Source: Planctomycetota bacterium (GTDB lineage Bacteria > Planctomycetota > Planctomycetia > Planctomycetales > Planctomycetaceae). Taken from it: a DNA stretch of 64,000 nt. Shown in pieces: positions 53,093 to 63,559 of the stretch. Made by a program: the position numbers and the translations under genes. Each line of letters opens with the position of its first letter. Within the stretch, counting starts at the first letter, position 1. The stretch is from NCBI GenBank assembly GCA_018242525.1, contig JAFEBS010000031.1, positions 61,340 through 125,339 of the forward strand. The letters are read 5' to 3'. Below the pieces are notes generated by a model, which saw only the letters and a program-made list of their open reading frames with translations, was not told the DNA's origin and ran no database searches.

Positions 53093-53530
53093 TCCGTGGC
53101 AAAAGGAGGCAGACCCGGGTCCGACCCTTTGGAGGGCAGTTGATTCACCTTGAAAACCCATTGCCCGGAGAGGGTCTGACCCCTTTTGCCACGGATTGGT
53201 AAGCGCCACCGGCCAGCATCCACCGGCAGAAATTGCTGTTCGGCTCGCGCGTCGGCAGCGACAAACTCCCGCCTGCTTGACCGCTCGGCAGAACCGGTCG
53301 ACTCTGCGGGACTCGATCAATCAACACACTGGGATTGTCTGCAGAAACGTTCAGAATCCCACGGTCAGCAACCATTGCCGGTCGTCGTGACGTTTCTGGC
53401 ATTGCCGATAAGATTCGCTGTCTGGCCCGTGCAGGTCTTGCTTGCCAAATGGAGTCTGCCCCCATCCCCATGCGGTTTCTATTCAAATCAGAGACGTGTG
53501 GCAGAGGTCTGACCCCACTTGGCAGGCAAA
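53093..53530. repeat. Diverged family B inverted repeats
   Basis: Arms 53093-53106 and 53182-53195 (TCCGTGGCAAAAGG and its complement) are perfect; inside them GGGTCTGACCC-like palindromes recur. A second, more decayed pair lies at ~53440-53465 and ~53505-53530. Both resemble the intact element at 4671-4756. The rest of the 542-bp gap holds no gene. Confidence 0.7.
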
Positions 53531-53604
53531 GTGGCTCTGGCAGACTGCACGCGAAACAGAAACATTTCCACCGCATGCATCCGTCGAACCCTGGGAATGA
53601 TGCC

Positions 53605-54876
53605 ATGAAACCGCCCTTCGGATGGTGCGTAATTCTGACATGCCTGCTCGCCCTCTTGTCCGGCTCCGCGCTGGCCCAGGAGTCCGAAGAGGATGAGGAA
53701 GACTGCGTTGACAACGAAATCAGCCAGATCTTTCAGTTTGCCGAACCCGATTGCGGATTCCGGTTCATGGCGGATGCCCTGTACTGGTCGCGAACGCACT
53801 CCAGCAGCAGCGGGCCCGTGATTGGCGGTCCTGAAACGTTTTCGTTGGGGGCCTTGCCCAGCAACAGCAACTATGTCGGCGGTTACCGGATCGGGGCCGC
53901 CTGGCTGATCGATCCCAATTACGAAGTCGAAGCCGTGTGGACATCGTTCTCGAACTGGACGTCCAGCACCAGCGGTATCCTGTCCCGGTCGATCGCCTTC
54001 AACGGAGGGCAGAACGATCCGCTGGTCGATCCGACAGGGAACGCAAACTTCCTCAATACCGGAACGTTCTTCCGGCCCGTCTACGATGCTGCGATGGATC
54101 CGCTGGCCAATCCCGCCATCCAGAACTACGCCTTCCTGCAGGGTGGGGCCACATACAACCTGTACTCCACCAGCACTCTGCACGACTTCCAGGCGAACTT
54201 CAAAACGCGGCGATCGGAAGACCGTAGATTCTCCTTCGGAGTCGGTTATCGCAATGTCCAGTTGAACGAAGGAACGTCGGTGCTGATCAGCGGAGTGTTC
54301 GGTACCAGCGATCTACCCGAAGGCGGTACGACTTTCAACACCCTTACCAATGATGCACTGACCGCACATGGCTTGACCCTGATCAGCGGCGCGGCCGATG
54401 GCTGGACCAACAACCCCGGTAACGCGACCAACCTGTCCCTGTTCTGGAACGGGGCGACCACCAACCAGATGAACGGTGTGCAGGCCACGATGGATGCGTC
54501 CCTGCTGCAACGGGGAGCGTTCACATTGGAAGGGGTCGCACGCACGGGCGTGTTCTTCAACCGGATGTCAGGTTCGGTCCGTGAAGTTTATGCAGCCAGT
54601 GGCGGCGACAATTCGGTCTATGGTCGGACCTTCTCCGACCAGCGGGATACGGTTTCGTTCGTGGGGAACCTGGGCCTGAACGGCGTGGTCCGCCTGACCG
54701 ATCACATCCGGTTGCGCGGCGGTTATGAAGTGATGATCCTCACGAACACCGCTCAGGCCGGCGACCAGCAGGGCGGAATCACCTATAACAGCCTCGGTAC
54801 CGCCAGCTATACTGTCCAGGGCGGCAGCACTGTGATTCTGCACGGCGCCCGAGCCGAGGTCGAAGTTGTCTGGTGA
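53605..54876 (+). CDS. BBP7-like outer-membrane beta-barrel protein
   Basis: 423 residues. A signal peptide (LTCLLALLSGSALAQ) and an acidic linker (EESEEDEEDCVDN-like) precede a barrel rich in alternating aromatic and polar strands, such as FRFMADALYWSRTHSS and YVGGYRIGAAWLIDPNYEVE, ending in a C-terminal strand with a terminal Trp (EVEVVW). Planctomycete BBP7-family proteins share this architecture. It should sit in the outer membrane as a porin-like or surface protein. The ATG at 53605 opens the signal peptide. Confidence 0.85.
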   Translation: MKPPFGWCVILTCLLALLSGSALAQESEEDEEDCVDNEISQIFQFAEPDCGFRFMADALYWSRTHSSSSGPVIGGPETFSLGALPSNSNYVGGYRIGAAWLIDPNYEVEAVWTSFSNWTSSTSGILSRSIAFNGGQNDPLVDPTGNANFLNTGTFFRPVYDAAMDPLANPAIQNYAFLQGGATYNLYSTSTLHDFQANFKTRRSEDRRFSFGVGYRNVQLNEGTSVLISGVFGTSDLPEGGTTFNTLTNDALTAHGLTLISGAADGWTNNPGNATNLSLFWNGATTNQMNGVQATMDASLLQRGAFTLEGVARTGVFFNRMSGSVREVYAASGGDNSVYGRTFSDQRDTVSFVGNLGLNGVVRLTDHIRLRGGYEVMILTNTAQAGDQQGGITYNSLGTASYTVQGGSTVILHGARAEVEVVW

Positions 54877-54904
54877 TGGTGGCGACTTGAGAGTCGGAGG
54901 ATCG

Positions 54905-55540
54905 ATGGCATCGCTGGACGGTCTTCCCGCAGTCGTGAATCCAACTGGACCGCCGATTTATCGGCGAGAAGATTACGTGGGAGGAGTTCGCCACTTCGTC
55001 ATCTTTGTCGTTGACGGAGCGGTGATCCTGCTGTTCCTGTTGCCGTTAACCTCGATCATCGCGATCCTCGCCGGCCAAGTCACGGGTGCGACAGGTCTCT
55101 TTATTCCGTGGCTTCCGTTGTTGTGCATCTGGGCCTACCTGGCGGTGCTGAAACCGTCCCGGTATGGCTCGCTCGGGTATTGGGCGACCGATGCCAAAAT
55201 CGTGACGATTCATGGTCATCAGCCGTCTCCGTTTCGCATGACCCTTCGCCTCGTGTGGGCTCTGTTCTGGTGGTTTCGCCCCCTCGGATTCATCATCGAC
55301 CTCTTCTGGATTCCGGCGAATCGCGAGCGACAAATGCTGCGTGACTTGTTTGCAGAGACGCGGTTGATTCGACGCAGGGCAAAGCCGATCGGGGTTGGCA
55401 AGACGACTTACGTGATGATGACAAGTTTGAACATCGCGGTGTTGTATGCGGAAATTCGAGAAAGACGTGAGACGGGCTGGGCAGACGGTAAGCGGACTTC
55501 CCAGACAAAACTGGAGCGGGTGAATGTCGCGCGCGAATGA
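54905..55540 (+). CDS. RDD-family membrane protein
   Basis: 211 residues with three transmembrane helices. RDD hallmarks are VVDGAVILLFLLPL in the first helix, YGSLGYWATDAKIVT, and PSPFRMTLRLVWALFWWF. The family has no single known function; some members act in sodium or pH tolerance. GGAGGA lies 3 nt before the ATG at 54905. Its 3' end overlaps the next gene by 17 nt. It follows the BBP7 gene by 28 bp. Confidence 0.85.
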   Translation: MASLDGLPAVVNPTGPPIYRREDYVGGVRHFVIFVVDGAVILLFLLPLTSIIAILAGQVTGATGLFIPWLPLLCIWAYLAVLKPSRYGSLGYWATDAKIVTIHGHQPSPFRMTLRLVWALFWWFRPLGFIIDLFWIPANRERQMLRDLFAETRLIRRRAKPIGVGKTTYVMMTSLNIAVLYAEIRERRETGWADGKRTSQTKLERVNVARE

Positions 55541-55988
55541 AGTCGATCAGAACCCTTATGCCGCTCCGCAAGCGAACTGCCTGCACGACGAAGATCTCGC
55601 TCTCATTCTCCATCGCGCGGTCATGATCTTCCGTCGCATGGGTTGGGGCGGCGTCCTGCTCTTTGCCGCAGTCAGTGCGGTCAATTTCGGAATGAATCTG
55701 TCGATGGCCGATCCCGAGTTTCTAGTGCCGATGTTCGTCTTGGCCGGCTACACGGCTTTCTTCTGGTCGATGTTGAGAACAGCCAAATGTCTGGCGGAGA
55801 ATTTTGACAGCGCTTACGGGCGTGCTCGTTGGATCGCCATTATCGCGGGCGCGTTCTTCTTTCCGCTCTTAACGCTGCCATGTTACTTTGCGATCCGCCT
55901 GATGGAGGAATACAAGCGACGCTATCTCAGGGAAGGTCGCACCAGCACGGACCCCGCTCTCGCTTCGAACCTCGATGGTGCCGATTAG
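55524..55988 (+). CDS. Small membrane protein with planctomycete NPYAAP motif
   Basis: 154 residues. An N-terminal QNPYAAPQ motif, frequent in planctomycete proteins, precedes three to four hydrophobic helices (GGVLLFAAVSAVNFGMNL, LVPMFVLAGYTAFFWSML, IAIIAGAFFFPLLTLPCYFA). I recognise no further family. It overlaps the RDD gene by 17 nt and is probably translationally coupled. GGAG precedes the start. Confidence 0.75.
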   Translation: MSRANEVDQNPYAAPQANCLHDEDLALILHRAVMIFRRMGWGGVLLFAAVSAVNFGMNLSMADPEFLVPMFVLAGYTAFFWSMLRTAKCLAENFDSAYGRARWIAIIAGAFFFPLLTLPCYFAIRLMEEYKRRYLREGRTSTDPALASNLDGAD

Positions 55989-56118
55989 AAACCCCAGATC
56001 AATTCGCCTTGATTCAGCTTCAGCTGACCTGCGGCGGGCTCGCTTCCCCTGCGTGGCCAGCACGATTATGGTTTGTCGACTTCACTGGTCAATGTTCCAG
56101 TCCTTCGAGGTGACGACC

Positions 56119-57651
56119 ATGCGACATGCAGCGATGAAACGTGGATTTTCCTGTTGGTCTGTGCCGCTGGGTCTGGCGGTTTTCCTGACGGCCTTGAATC
56201 CCCCGGATAACCACGCCGCGGAATTACTCGCTGGCGTCGCCAAGGTCGACATCACCAATGTCGATGCCGGACCGGTCCACGACCGGCTGTATGCCCGGGC
56301 CCTGGTGGTGAAGTCTGGGACCACTGCCGCCGTGATCGTCTCGATCGATGCCGTGGCGATTGGTGAGATCGGGCATATCAAGAACGACTATCTTGGCAAG
56401 GTGCGGGGACAGATTGAGCGGGAACTGAAGATCAGCCCCGGCAGTGTCCTGATCAATGCCAGCCATTGTCACGGTGTCGTCTGTGCCGATGTGGATCAGC
56501 GCACGTTCCAGGCGGTGCAGGAAGCGAATCAGCACCTGGTCCCAGTCCGAGTCGGCGTGGGGACCGGTCACGAAGACCGCATCCAGGAAAACCGCCGCCT
56601 GAAGTTGAAAAGCGGCCGCGAAGCGGATGTCCGTCATGCCTACTCGCTGCCCCCCGATGATGCCGTGGCCGAAGTCGGTCCGATCGACCCGCAAATCGGC
56701 ATCCTGCGCCTGGATCGCCTGGACGGTCGCACACTGGCCGTGGTCTACAACTTCGCCTGCCATCCGATCCAGGGGGTTCCCGATGGAGGCAACACGGCTG
56801 ACATCACCGGGTTTTCCAGTCGTGTAATCGAAGACAATCAGAGCGAGGGAACCGTGGCCCTGTTCGTGCAGGGATGCGGCGGCGACATCAATCCGATTGG
56901 CTACAAAGCAGTCGACGCCCCGCGTGACGCCGAAACGCTCGGCAACCGACTCGGCCTGAGCACTCTGCTGGGCCTGAAGCAGATCCGCAGCACGGATGAC
57001 ACTCGGCTGAAGGTGATCAACGAACAACTGACACTCCCCCGAGCTGACCTCGCCGAACGGATCGTGGCGCAGGAGTCCGAACAGATCCGTCTGCTGAAAT
57101 CGCTGAAGGGGACCAGCCTGAACCTGAAAACCTTCCTGCCCCTGGTCGTGAAATACAACCTGTCGACCGAATTCCCGTCGTACTATTCACACCAGTACCT
57201 GCACGAGCAGAAACTGGGACGCATGGATCTGAGCAAGCTCGACGCAGACAACCGCCGGAACATCCAGAACTACATCGACAACATTCACACGATGGAACAA
57301 TTGACCCGCGTCCAGACGAACCTGGCACTGCTGAAAAAACATCAGGCCGACAACATCGCCGCGGGCAAGCGCACCATCGATGTCGAAGTGGCAGGGCTGC
57401 GAATCGGTGACTTCACGCTCATCACGTTCCCCGGCGAATTGACCGTGCAAATCGGACTGAACATCAAGCAAAAGTCCCCTCACCCCAAGACGTTCGTTGC
57501 CGGCTACACCAACGGCTACATCTACTACTCACCGACGGCGGACCAGTTGCAGAACGTCGGCGGAGCCCAGGAAGACAGCGATTGCATCCTGGCCCCGGAA
57601 TGGCAGGCGCTGTTCGAAGCCCGGGCGGCTGAAATCCTCAAAAAGCTGTGA
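56119..57651 (+). CDS. Secreted neutral/alkaline ceramidase-like protein
   Basis: 510 residues with a signal peptide (about 1-36, ending DNHAAE). The fold and metal motifs of the non-lysosomal ceramidase N-terminal family are present: GVAKVDITN, VIVSIDAVAIGEI, NASHCHG and NFACHPI (histidine ligands), and QGCGGDINP. Characterised relatives cleave the amide bond of ceramide. Planctomycete homologues are numerous and their substrates are unknown. GAGGTGA precedes the ATG at 56119; a second ATG lies 5 codons in. It is convergent with the helicase gene. Confidence 0.87.
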   Translation: MRHAAMKRGFSCWSVPLGLAVFLTALNPPDNHAAELLAGVAKVDITNVDAGPVHDRLYARALVVKSGTTAAVIVSIDAVAIGEIGHIKNDYLGKVRGQIERELKISPGSVLINASHCHGVVCADVDQRTFQAVQEANQHLVPVRVGVGTGHEDRIQENRRLKLKSGREADVRHAYSLPPDDAVAEVGPIDPQIGILRLDRLDGRTLAVVYNFACHPIQGVPDGGNTADITGFSSRVIEDNQSEGTVALFVQGCGGDINPIGYKAVDAPRDAETLGNRLGLSTLLGLKQIRSTDDTRLKVINEQLTLPRADLAERIVAQESEQIRLLKSLKGTSLNLKTFLPLVVKYNLSTEFPSYYSHQYLHEQKLGRMDLSKLDADNRRNIQNYIDNIHTMEQLTRVQTNLALLKKHQADNIAAGKRTIDVEVAGLRIGDFTLITFPGELTVQIGLNIKQKSPHPKTFVAGYTNGYIYYSPTADQLQNVGGAQEDSDCILAPEWQALFEARAAEILKKL

Positions 57652-57690
57652 ACGATGTCAGGCCGGAGACGAAGCGCCGACGCGCGTAGT

Positions 57691-57732
57691 GTCAGTGGGG
57701 TGGCTGTGGTCGACGCTTCGTAGCCCACTGAC
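57691..57732. terminator. Inverted repeat between convergent genes
   Basis: GTCAGTGGG and CCCACTGAC (57691-57699 and 57724-57732) form a 9-bp stem around 24 nt, just past the ceramidase-like gene and next to the end of the helicase gene. There is no T-run; it could act in both directions. Confidence 0.4.
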
Positions 57733-57744
57733 GATGGCATTCAC

Positions 57745-60700
57745 TCAGGTCCCGACTTTCGCCTGATCAGACCGCAATTCCAGGCGGTCTCGAATCTCGG
57801 ATTCCAAGTCCGGTGGCGGTGTGGTGAGCCAGCACAGTTCGCCCGCCAGCAACATGGCGATCGGGTGGCCGTCCAGATAGGCAACGCGATTGGACGCGGT
57901 TCGGGGAACTCGATCATGTTTCGTGACGATACCCGTTAGATTGAGCGGATCGGCGGCGTTGATGACGACGATTTCCTGTTGCTGGGCTTCGTCCCGCAGT
58001 TTTCGCAATTGCTGGATCGTGTCGGGCAGAGCGAACTGCTCGCCACCGACTCCGACAATGAATCGCCCCCCACGGATTTCACCGCGCGCTTCCAAACGTC
58101 GTAAGACCTGCAACGTCGCGAACCAGGACGGGGCACCGTCTTCACGCACCAGCAGGTCCCGGAAGACGATTCCCCAGCGACGCAGCAGTTGCCAGGCCCA
58201 GTCTTCCACGCTGGGGGCCGCCGGAGGCACTTCGGAAGGCGTCTCGGAAACGATCGGAAAGGGGACTCGCAGCGACCATCGGCCGAGTGCCGTCCGTGAT
58301 GTTCGCCGGCGTTCGCTGCGATGGTGCGAGGCCATTCGACCTCGCGGGGATTTCTCGGCAATCAGGTTTCGCAGACCGGCGAATCCGTCGGCCGTGATCC
58401 AGCCCCGTGTGACCAGTTCACCAAGAACATCGTCCAATTGCGCCGGGAGCATTTGCGTGGCAGCGAGCAGATCGGCGGTGAACATGGCCCCCCGTGCCTG
58501 CAGGATCTCGCAGACCTGAACCGCCGGGCTGCTGAGTCCTTCCCGGTCTGGTTGCGGTGCATTCGCTGTCAGCCAGGTCACATCCTGCCGCAGGAACAAT
58601 GAGATCGGTGCGACTCGGGTCAGGCTCGCCATCGGCCGCGATTTCTCGGGATCACGCGGTGGAGGAAACAACCGGCCCCAACCGACTTCCCCGGTCAGGC
58701 AGAGTTCATCGAGCGACTCGGACTGGTATTGATCAATCCGCGCCGGGAGGATTTCGCGTTCCCAGGCCACGGCCGGAATGTCCAACCCTTGCAACTGCGA
58801 GATGGCTTCATACAGTCCGTTGGGCCCCGCGCGACGATGTGAGGCAATCAGACCATGATGCCGGGCCAGGAATCGAATGAAGACATCGACCGTCACCGGC
58901 TCAATCTGCTTCCGCAGTCCGTCGAGCGTCAGTCGATGGATGCGTGCCAGCAGTCGACGGTGGCACCATTCCGTCACGCGTTCAGTCGGTGGCGATACCT
59001 GTGCGTCCACATCGCCGACAGCAACCTCCAGAGTGAATCGACCCCGCAGGACCAGGCCTTCTCCTTCCAGTGCCTCCAGCGTGACTTCGGCCTGACTGAG
59101 CGTGATTCCCAATCGCTCGGCCGCGACGGGACCGGTGATCGGACCACAGACTTCGAGCAGACCGCGCACCATTGCCAGGCGGGCCTCAGTCGATTCCCAG
59201 TCGTGGCGGACCTCCGCCGGAACGGTCACGCCAGGCGTCAACGTGGCCGCAGGAAATACTGCCAGGACGGCCGGGACTCGTTCCGTCGCAGCCCAGGCAT
59301 TCAGGTTGCGAAACCGATGCGGTTCCATGTCGTCGACGGGAATCTGGACATCCACCTGTGTCGCTCGGCCTGCCGCGACAAGTTCGGCAAAACTCTCCTG
59401 CCAGTCGGCCGCTTCAACCGACGGCACGAGAATTCGACTGAGCAGCGCATCGTGCAGTTCGTCGGCGTTGCGGATCAGAGGCTGAGCTTCCGCCACGACT
59501 TGTCGAATCGCTTCGGGGTCCAAACGGCCCAGGTCTTCGACACTTTCGACCGACAACGAACGGCGCGTCGCCACGGCACGGGCACGACGTTCGGCGACTT
59601 CACCCCCGTCCAGAAACGCATACGGATTGGAGTTCAGCAATTCATAACTGAAAGGGGAGGGCTCGCGCGTATCGCGGGCGACGAATTCAATCTCGCCCCG
59701 TTCCACGCGATTCAACACCTCTTTCAGGGCTTCGATGTCGTGGGCTTCGTGCAGACAATCGTCCATGGTTTGACGAACGAGCGGATGGTCGGGCAGTTCG
59801 ATATCCCCGACGACGTTTTCCTGGCATCCGGTCAGCTTCGGAAAAACGGCCGTCAGCAGGTCGTCGCTGCGAAACCGCTGCAGCGCCGGCGGGACTTTCT
59901 TGCCATTTCGGGATCGCAGCACCTGCAATGCGCGTGTCGCATTCCAGCGCCAGCGGTTTTGAAAGATCGGGACCACCAGCACCGCCTGCTCAAACATCTC
60001 CTGCACGTTGCGAGCGGTCAGCAGGCCAAACATGCTTTCCAGTGGAAAGCTGTGCTGCGGCCCCAACGACAGCACGATCCCGTCGTCATCGGCACTGGCT
60101 TGCAGTTCAAAATCGAACGATCGGCAGAACCGCTTGCGCATCGCCAGGCCCCACGCCCGCGTGATCCGGGTTCCGAACGGGGCGTGGATGACCATCTGCA
60201 TCCCGCCGCTTTCGTCGAAGAACCGCTCGAACACGACGCGATGTTGAGAGGGCAGGAACCCGATCGCCGCCTTCTGGGCGCGCGTGTATTCCACGATCTG
60301 ATGCGCGGCCGAGGGTCCCGAATGCGTCTCCTCTACCAACCATGCTTCCGCCGCCTGCGGATCGATCAGTCGCTGTTCCAATTCTTCCCGCAGGCGCGAC
60401 ACTTCGTCCGACAACTCAAACGTCCGGCCGGGTGCTTCCCCGCGCCAGAACGGAATCGTCGGCGGAGCCCCCGCCGCATCACTCACGAACAGGTCGCCGC
60501 CCCGCAGGTACCGGATCCGCCACGACGTGTTCCCCAGCAGAAAAATGTCGCCCGCCTGGCTTTCCGTTCCAAAGTCCTCGTCGACCGATCCGACCACGGT
60601 GTGGTCTTCTTCCGTGACGACACGGATGGCGAAGACTTCGGGGATCGCCCCCGCATTGCTCGTCGCGGCAATCCGGGCACCCGGCCGGGCCCGCAACCGG

Positions 60701-62181
60701 CGACCCACCTGATCGTGATGCAGGTAGACGCGACTGCGCCCCGATCCGTGCGTGATCCCTTCGCTCAACAGGTTCACAATCCGATCAAACTCCGCCCGGG
60801 AAAGGTTTTGATAGGGGGCCGCCCGACGACAGAGGTCAAACAATTCATCGCTGCCACATTCCCGTGTGGCCACTTCGGCGACAATCTGCTGCGCCAGCAC
60901 ATCCAAAGGCGCGACAGGAATTGGGACAATATCCAGCCGACCATGATGAATGGCCCGCATCAGGGCCATGCATTCGATCAGTTCGTCACGCGTGAGCGCA
61001 AACAGCCGTCCCTTGGGGATCAGGCCGAGTGCATGGCCCGACCGTCCGACGCGCTGCAGGAACGTTGCGATGTTTCGCGACGAACCGATCTGGATCACCA
61101 GGTCGATGTAGCCGATGTCGAGTCCCATTTCGAGTGACGCGGTGGCGACGACCGCTTTCAACTGGCCACTCTTCAGCTTGCGCTCGGTGTTGTGCCGATG
61201 GTCGGCCGCCAGTGAACCGTGATGACTGCTGATCGCTTCCTCGCCCAGCAGTTCACTCAACTGGTGAGTCAGCCGTTCGGCGAGTCGTCGGGTATTGACG
61301 AAGATCAGCGTCGCGCGGTGACTGTTGATCAGTTCGACAATCCGCTCATTGATTTCAGCCCACTGCTCGTGCATGCAGACCGTCCCCAGATCGCTGGGTG
61401 GAACTTCGATCGCCAGATCCAGTTCACGCTGGTGTCCGACATCAATAATCGTCGGCAACCCGGACGACGGTTCATGTTCCTCTGACTGCGGCCCTCGCGG
61501 GCCGCGTGTCCCCACCAGGAATCGGGCAATCGACTCAATCGGCCGCTGAGTCGCCGACAATCCGATTCTCTGCGGCCGTTGCGGGCACAATTCGGCCAGT
61601 CGTTCCAGAGTCAGCGCCAGGTGCGATCCCCGCTTATCGCGCACCAGTGCATGGATTTCATCGACAATCACCGTTTCAACGGTTCTGAGCTTCTCCCGGG
61701 CCTTGGGACTGGTCAGCATCAGGTACAACGATTCGGGAGTCGTCACCAGGATGTGCGGCGGCCGTTTCAGGATCGCGGCCCGCTGTGCCGCGCTGGTGTC
61801 ACCCGTCCGCAGCCCCGCCCGAATCGGCGCGATCTGCAGTCCCATTTCCTCGGCAACCGTCAGGATTTCGGCCAGGGGAACTTCCAGGTTGCGGTGCATA
61901 TCGTTTGAGAGTGCCCGTAGCGGCGAGATGTAGACCACACGGATCTCATCCGTCAACTCGCCCGCTTCCGCCAGCCTCAGCAGTCGATCAATCGCGGCCA
62001 GAAACGACGTCAGCGTCTTGCCGCTGCCGGTCGGAGCGGCAATCAGCACATCCCGCCCCGCCACCAGGTGCGGCCAGCCCAACTGCTGCGGTTCCGTCGG
62101 CGCGGCAAAGCGCGAACGGAACCAGTGCTGAATCACTCGATGAAACAGTTCCAGGGCCATGACCACGGATGACAGCGGCAA
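57745..62181 (-). CDS. lhr: Lhr-type ATP-dependent helicase
   Basis: 1478 residues. Superfamily 2 motifs lie in the first third: Walker A APTGSGKT (49-56), motif Ia ISPLRALSND, DEIH, and SATQRPIE. HRHNTERKL and QRVGRSGHA lie in RecA domain 2. The full-length Lhr-type C-terminal region follows, with winged-helix and beta-sheet parts. Lhr unwinds RNA:DNA hybrids and DNA and acts in repair. The start is a TTG at 62181 with AAAGGAG 7 nt upstream; the ATG at 62160 lacks such a site. Full length for the long Lhr class. Confidence 0.93.
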   Translation of the reverse strand: MPLSSVVMALELFHRVIQHWFRSRFAAPTEPQQLGWPHLVAGRDVLIAAPTGSGKTLTSFLAAIDRLLRLAEAGELTDEIRVVYISPLRALSNDMHRNLEVPLAEILTVAEEMGLQIAPIRAGLRTGDTSAAQRAAILKRPPHILVTTPESLYLMLTSPKAREKLRTVETVIVDEIHALVRDKRGSHLALTLERLAELCPQRPQRIGLSATQRPIESIARFLVGTRGPRGPQSEEHEPSSGLPTIIDVGHQRELDLAIEVPPSDLGTVCMHEQWAEINERIVELINSHRATLIFVNTRRLAERLTHQLSELLGEEAISSHHGSLAADHRHNTERKLKSGQLKAVVATASLEMGLDIGYIDLVIQIGSSRNIATFLQRVGRSGHALGLIPKGRLFALTRDELIECMALMRAIHHGRLDIVPIPVAPLDVLAQQIVAEVATRECGSDELFDLCRRAAPYQNLSRAEFDRIVNLLSEGITHGSGRSRVYLHHDQVGRRLRARPGARIAATSNAGAIPEVFAIRVVTEEDHTVVGSVDEDFGTESQAGDIFLLGNTSWRIRYLRGGDLFVSDAAGAPPTIPFWRGEAPGRTFELSDEVSRLREELEQRLIDPQAAEAWLVEETHSGPSAAHQIVEYTRAQKAAIGFLPSQHRVVFERFFDESGGMQMVIHAPFGTRITRAWGLAMRKRFCRSFDFELQASADDDGIVLSLGPQHSFPLESMFGLLTARNVQEMFEQAVLVVPIFQNRWRWNATRALQVLRSRNGKKVPPALQRFRSDDLLTAVFPKLTGCQENVVGDIELPDHPLVRQTMDDCLHEAHDIEALKEVLNRVERGEIEFVARDTREPSPFSYELLNSNPYAFLDGGEVAERRARAVATRRSLSVESVEDLGRLDPEAIRQVVAEAQPLIRNADELHDALLSRILVPSVEAADWQESFAELVAAGRATQVDVQIPVDDMEPHRFRNLNAWAATERVPAVLAVFPAATLTPGVTVPAEVRHDWESTEARLAMVRGLLEVCGPITGPVAAERLGITLSQAEVTLEALEGEGLVLRGRFTLEVAVGDVDAQVSPPTERVTEWCHRRLLARIHRLTLDGLRKQIEPVTVDVFIRFLARHHGLIASHRRAGPNGLYEAISQLQGLDIPAVAWEREILPARIDQYQSESLDELCLTGEVGWGRLFPPPRDPEKSRPMASLTRVAPISLFLRQDVTWLTANAPQPDREGLSSPAVQVCEILQARGAMFTADLLAATQMLPAQLDDVLGELVTRGWITADGFAGLRNLIAEKSPRGRMASHHRSERRRTSRTALGRWSLRVPFPIVSETPSEVPPAAPSVEDWAWQLLRRWGIVFRDLLVREDGAPSWFATLQVLRRLEARGEIRGGRFIVGVGGEQFALPDTIQQLRKLRDEAQQQEIVVINAADPLNLTGIVTKHDRVPRTASNRVAYLDGHPIAMLLAGELCWLTTPPPDLESEIRDRLELRSDQAKVGT

Positions 62182-62724
62182 CCCGCCGCTCCTTTCGTAC
62201 GGACAACTGATTCACGCGCTGCCCGCCGCGGCAGCCGAAACAACCATAATACCCGGCGGCCTGGGTGAGGTCACAACGGACCGGGGTCTGGCACTTCGGA
62301 AATTCGGAATTGGCTGGCATAGAATCCTGCCCATTCCCTGGTCACTCGTCCTGAACCGTTCGCGTCCACGGGCGATACTACCGGGCTTGGTGACACTGCC
62401 CTTGGCTGTGCGGCCCAACGGGCCAGAGATTCACCCAGCCAGGGCCCTTCGGCCCTGGAAAACATCGCCCAAACCAGATCTCGTCAGGTCCAACGGGTCG
62501 GTCATTCCCTCCTAAACGCCAAGTTCGATATTGAAGTCACACGCGCCCATACCCAATTCCATGATTGGGGTCTCGTGTTCCAATTCTGGGATTCCGAAGT
62601 GCCTGCCCCTCGATCGCATGCCCGTTCAACTTCCATATCGGACTTGCAGCCTCGAACATGAATCGACGATAGTGGCCCGTCTCCAAATCCCCTGCCTGCC
62701 TCGCCCTGATCGCGATTCGACCTG
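62182..62724. other. Divergent intergenic region with a perfect hairpin
   Basis: It separates lhr from the TauE/SafE gene. CCAGGGCC-CTTC-GGCCCTGG (62439-62458) is a perfect 8-bp hairpin. No gene is supported. Promoters for both flanking genes should lie here. Confidence 0.55.
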
Positions 62725-63477
62725 ATGCCTGACTTCACCGCAATTCAATGGACGCTGGCTGTGATTGCCGCGTATTGTGCCGGGGTGTCGAAGGCGGGGC
62801 TGGCGGGTGTCGGCCTGCTGGGGGTGACATTCATGGCAGCGGCGGTGCCGGGACGCGGCTCCAGCGGCATCGTCCTTCCGTTGCTGATTTTTGCGGATCT
62901 GCTGGCTGCTTCAACGTTTCGCCAGCATGTGCAGTGGAGTCAGATTCGCCGGCTGGCGTGGCCCATTTGCCTGGGGATTTTCGCGGGCTGGGGATTGCTG
63001 ATGGTGATTCCCGATGCCGCCTTCCGGCCGATCATCGGCGGCATGGTCCTCGCGATGTTGATCCTGCACGTTGTGCGACAACGATTTCCCGGCTTCGACG
63101 CGGCCCTTCCTCATTCGCGGGTCTTCGCGTGGTTCACCGGCCTGCTGACGGGGAGCGCAACGATGGTCGCCAACGCCGCCGGCCCGATCGCGTCCACCTA
63201 TCTGATTATCCTGTCGCTCCCCAAGCACCAGTTTGTTCACACGATGGCATGGCTGTTTTTGTTTGTGAACATCTTCAAGGTCCCCTTCAGCATTCACTTG
63301 GGCCTGATCAACGTCGGTTCCCTGACGCTGAATCTGTGCCTGGTTCCAGCGGTCGTCGTCGGCCTCTGGTCAGGCCGCTGGTTGCTGGAGCGGGTGCCTC
63401 AACACGTGTTCCAGGCCATCGTGCTGGTTCTGGCAACCATCAGCGCTCTCTGGCTGCTGGGAGCGGGTTTGTTTTAA
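62725..63477 (+). CDS. TauE/SafE-family (TSUP) membrane permease
   Basis: 250 residues with seven to eight hydrophobic helices. The TSUP signature is seen in the N-terminal half (AGVSKAGLAGVGLLGV) and is echoed in the C-terminal half (FTGLLTGSATMVANAAGP), the inverted-repeat topology of TauE/SafE transporters. The family moves sulfite, sulfonates or sulfur compounds, but the substrate cannot be inferred here. No sulfur-metabolism gene is adjacent. Confidence 0.9.
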   Translation: MPDFTAIQWTLAVIAAYCAGVSKAGLAGVGLLGVTFMAAAVPGRGSSGIVLPLLIFADLLAASTFRQHVQWSQIRRLAWPICLGIFAGWGLLMVIPDAAFRPIIGGMVLAMLILHVVRQRFPGFDAALPHSRVFAWFTGLLTGSATMVANAAGPIASTYLIILSLPKHQFVHTMAWLFLFVNIFKVPFSIHLGLINVGSLTLNLCLVPAVVVGLWSGRWLLERVPQHVFQAIVLVLATISALWLLGAGLF

Positions 63478-63559
63478 ACGCGGCTGGGTGGCAATGAACG
63501 CGGGTAACGCATTTTGTCACGAGATTCCCATCGGTTAAGACGCAGTCGTCATATCCGTT

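Noticed and set aside
58855..61137. A 760-codon open frame antisense to the Lhr helicase
   Set aside because: It is a mirror of the codon bias of the real gene; its composition (Arg/Gln/His-rich, no domains) is not protein-like, and it has no ribosome-binding site.
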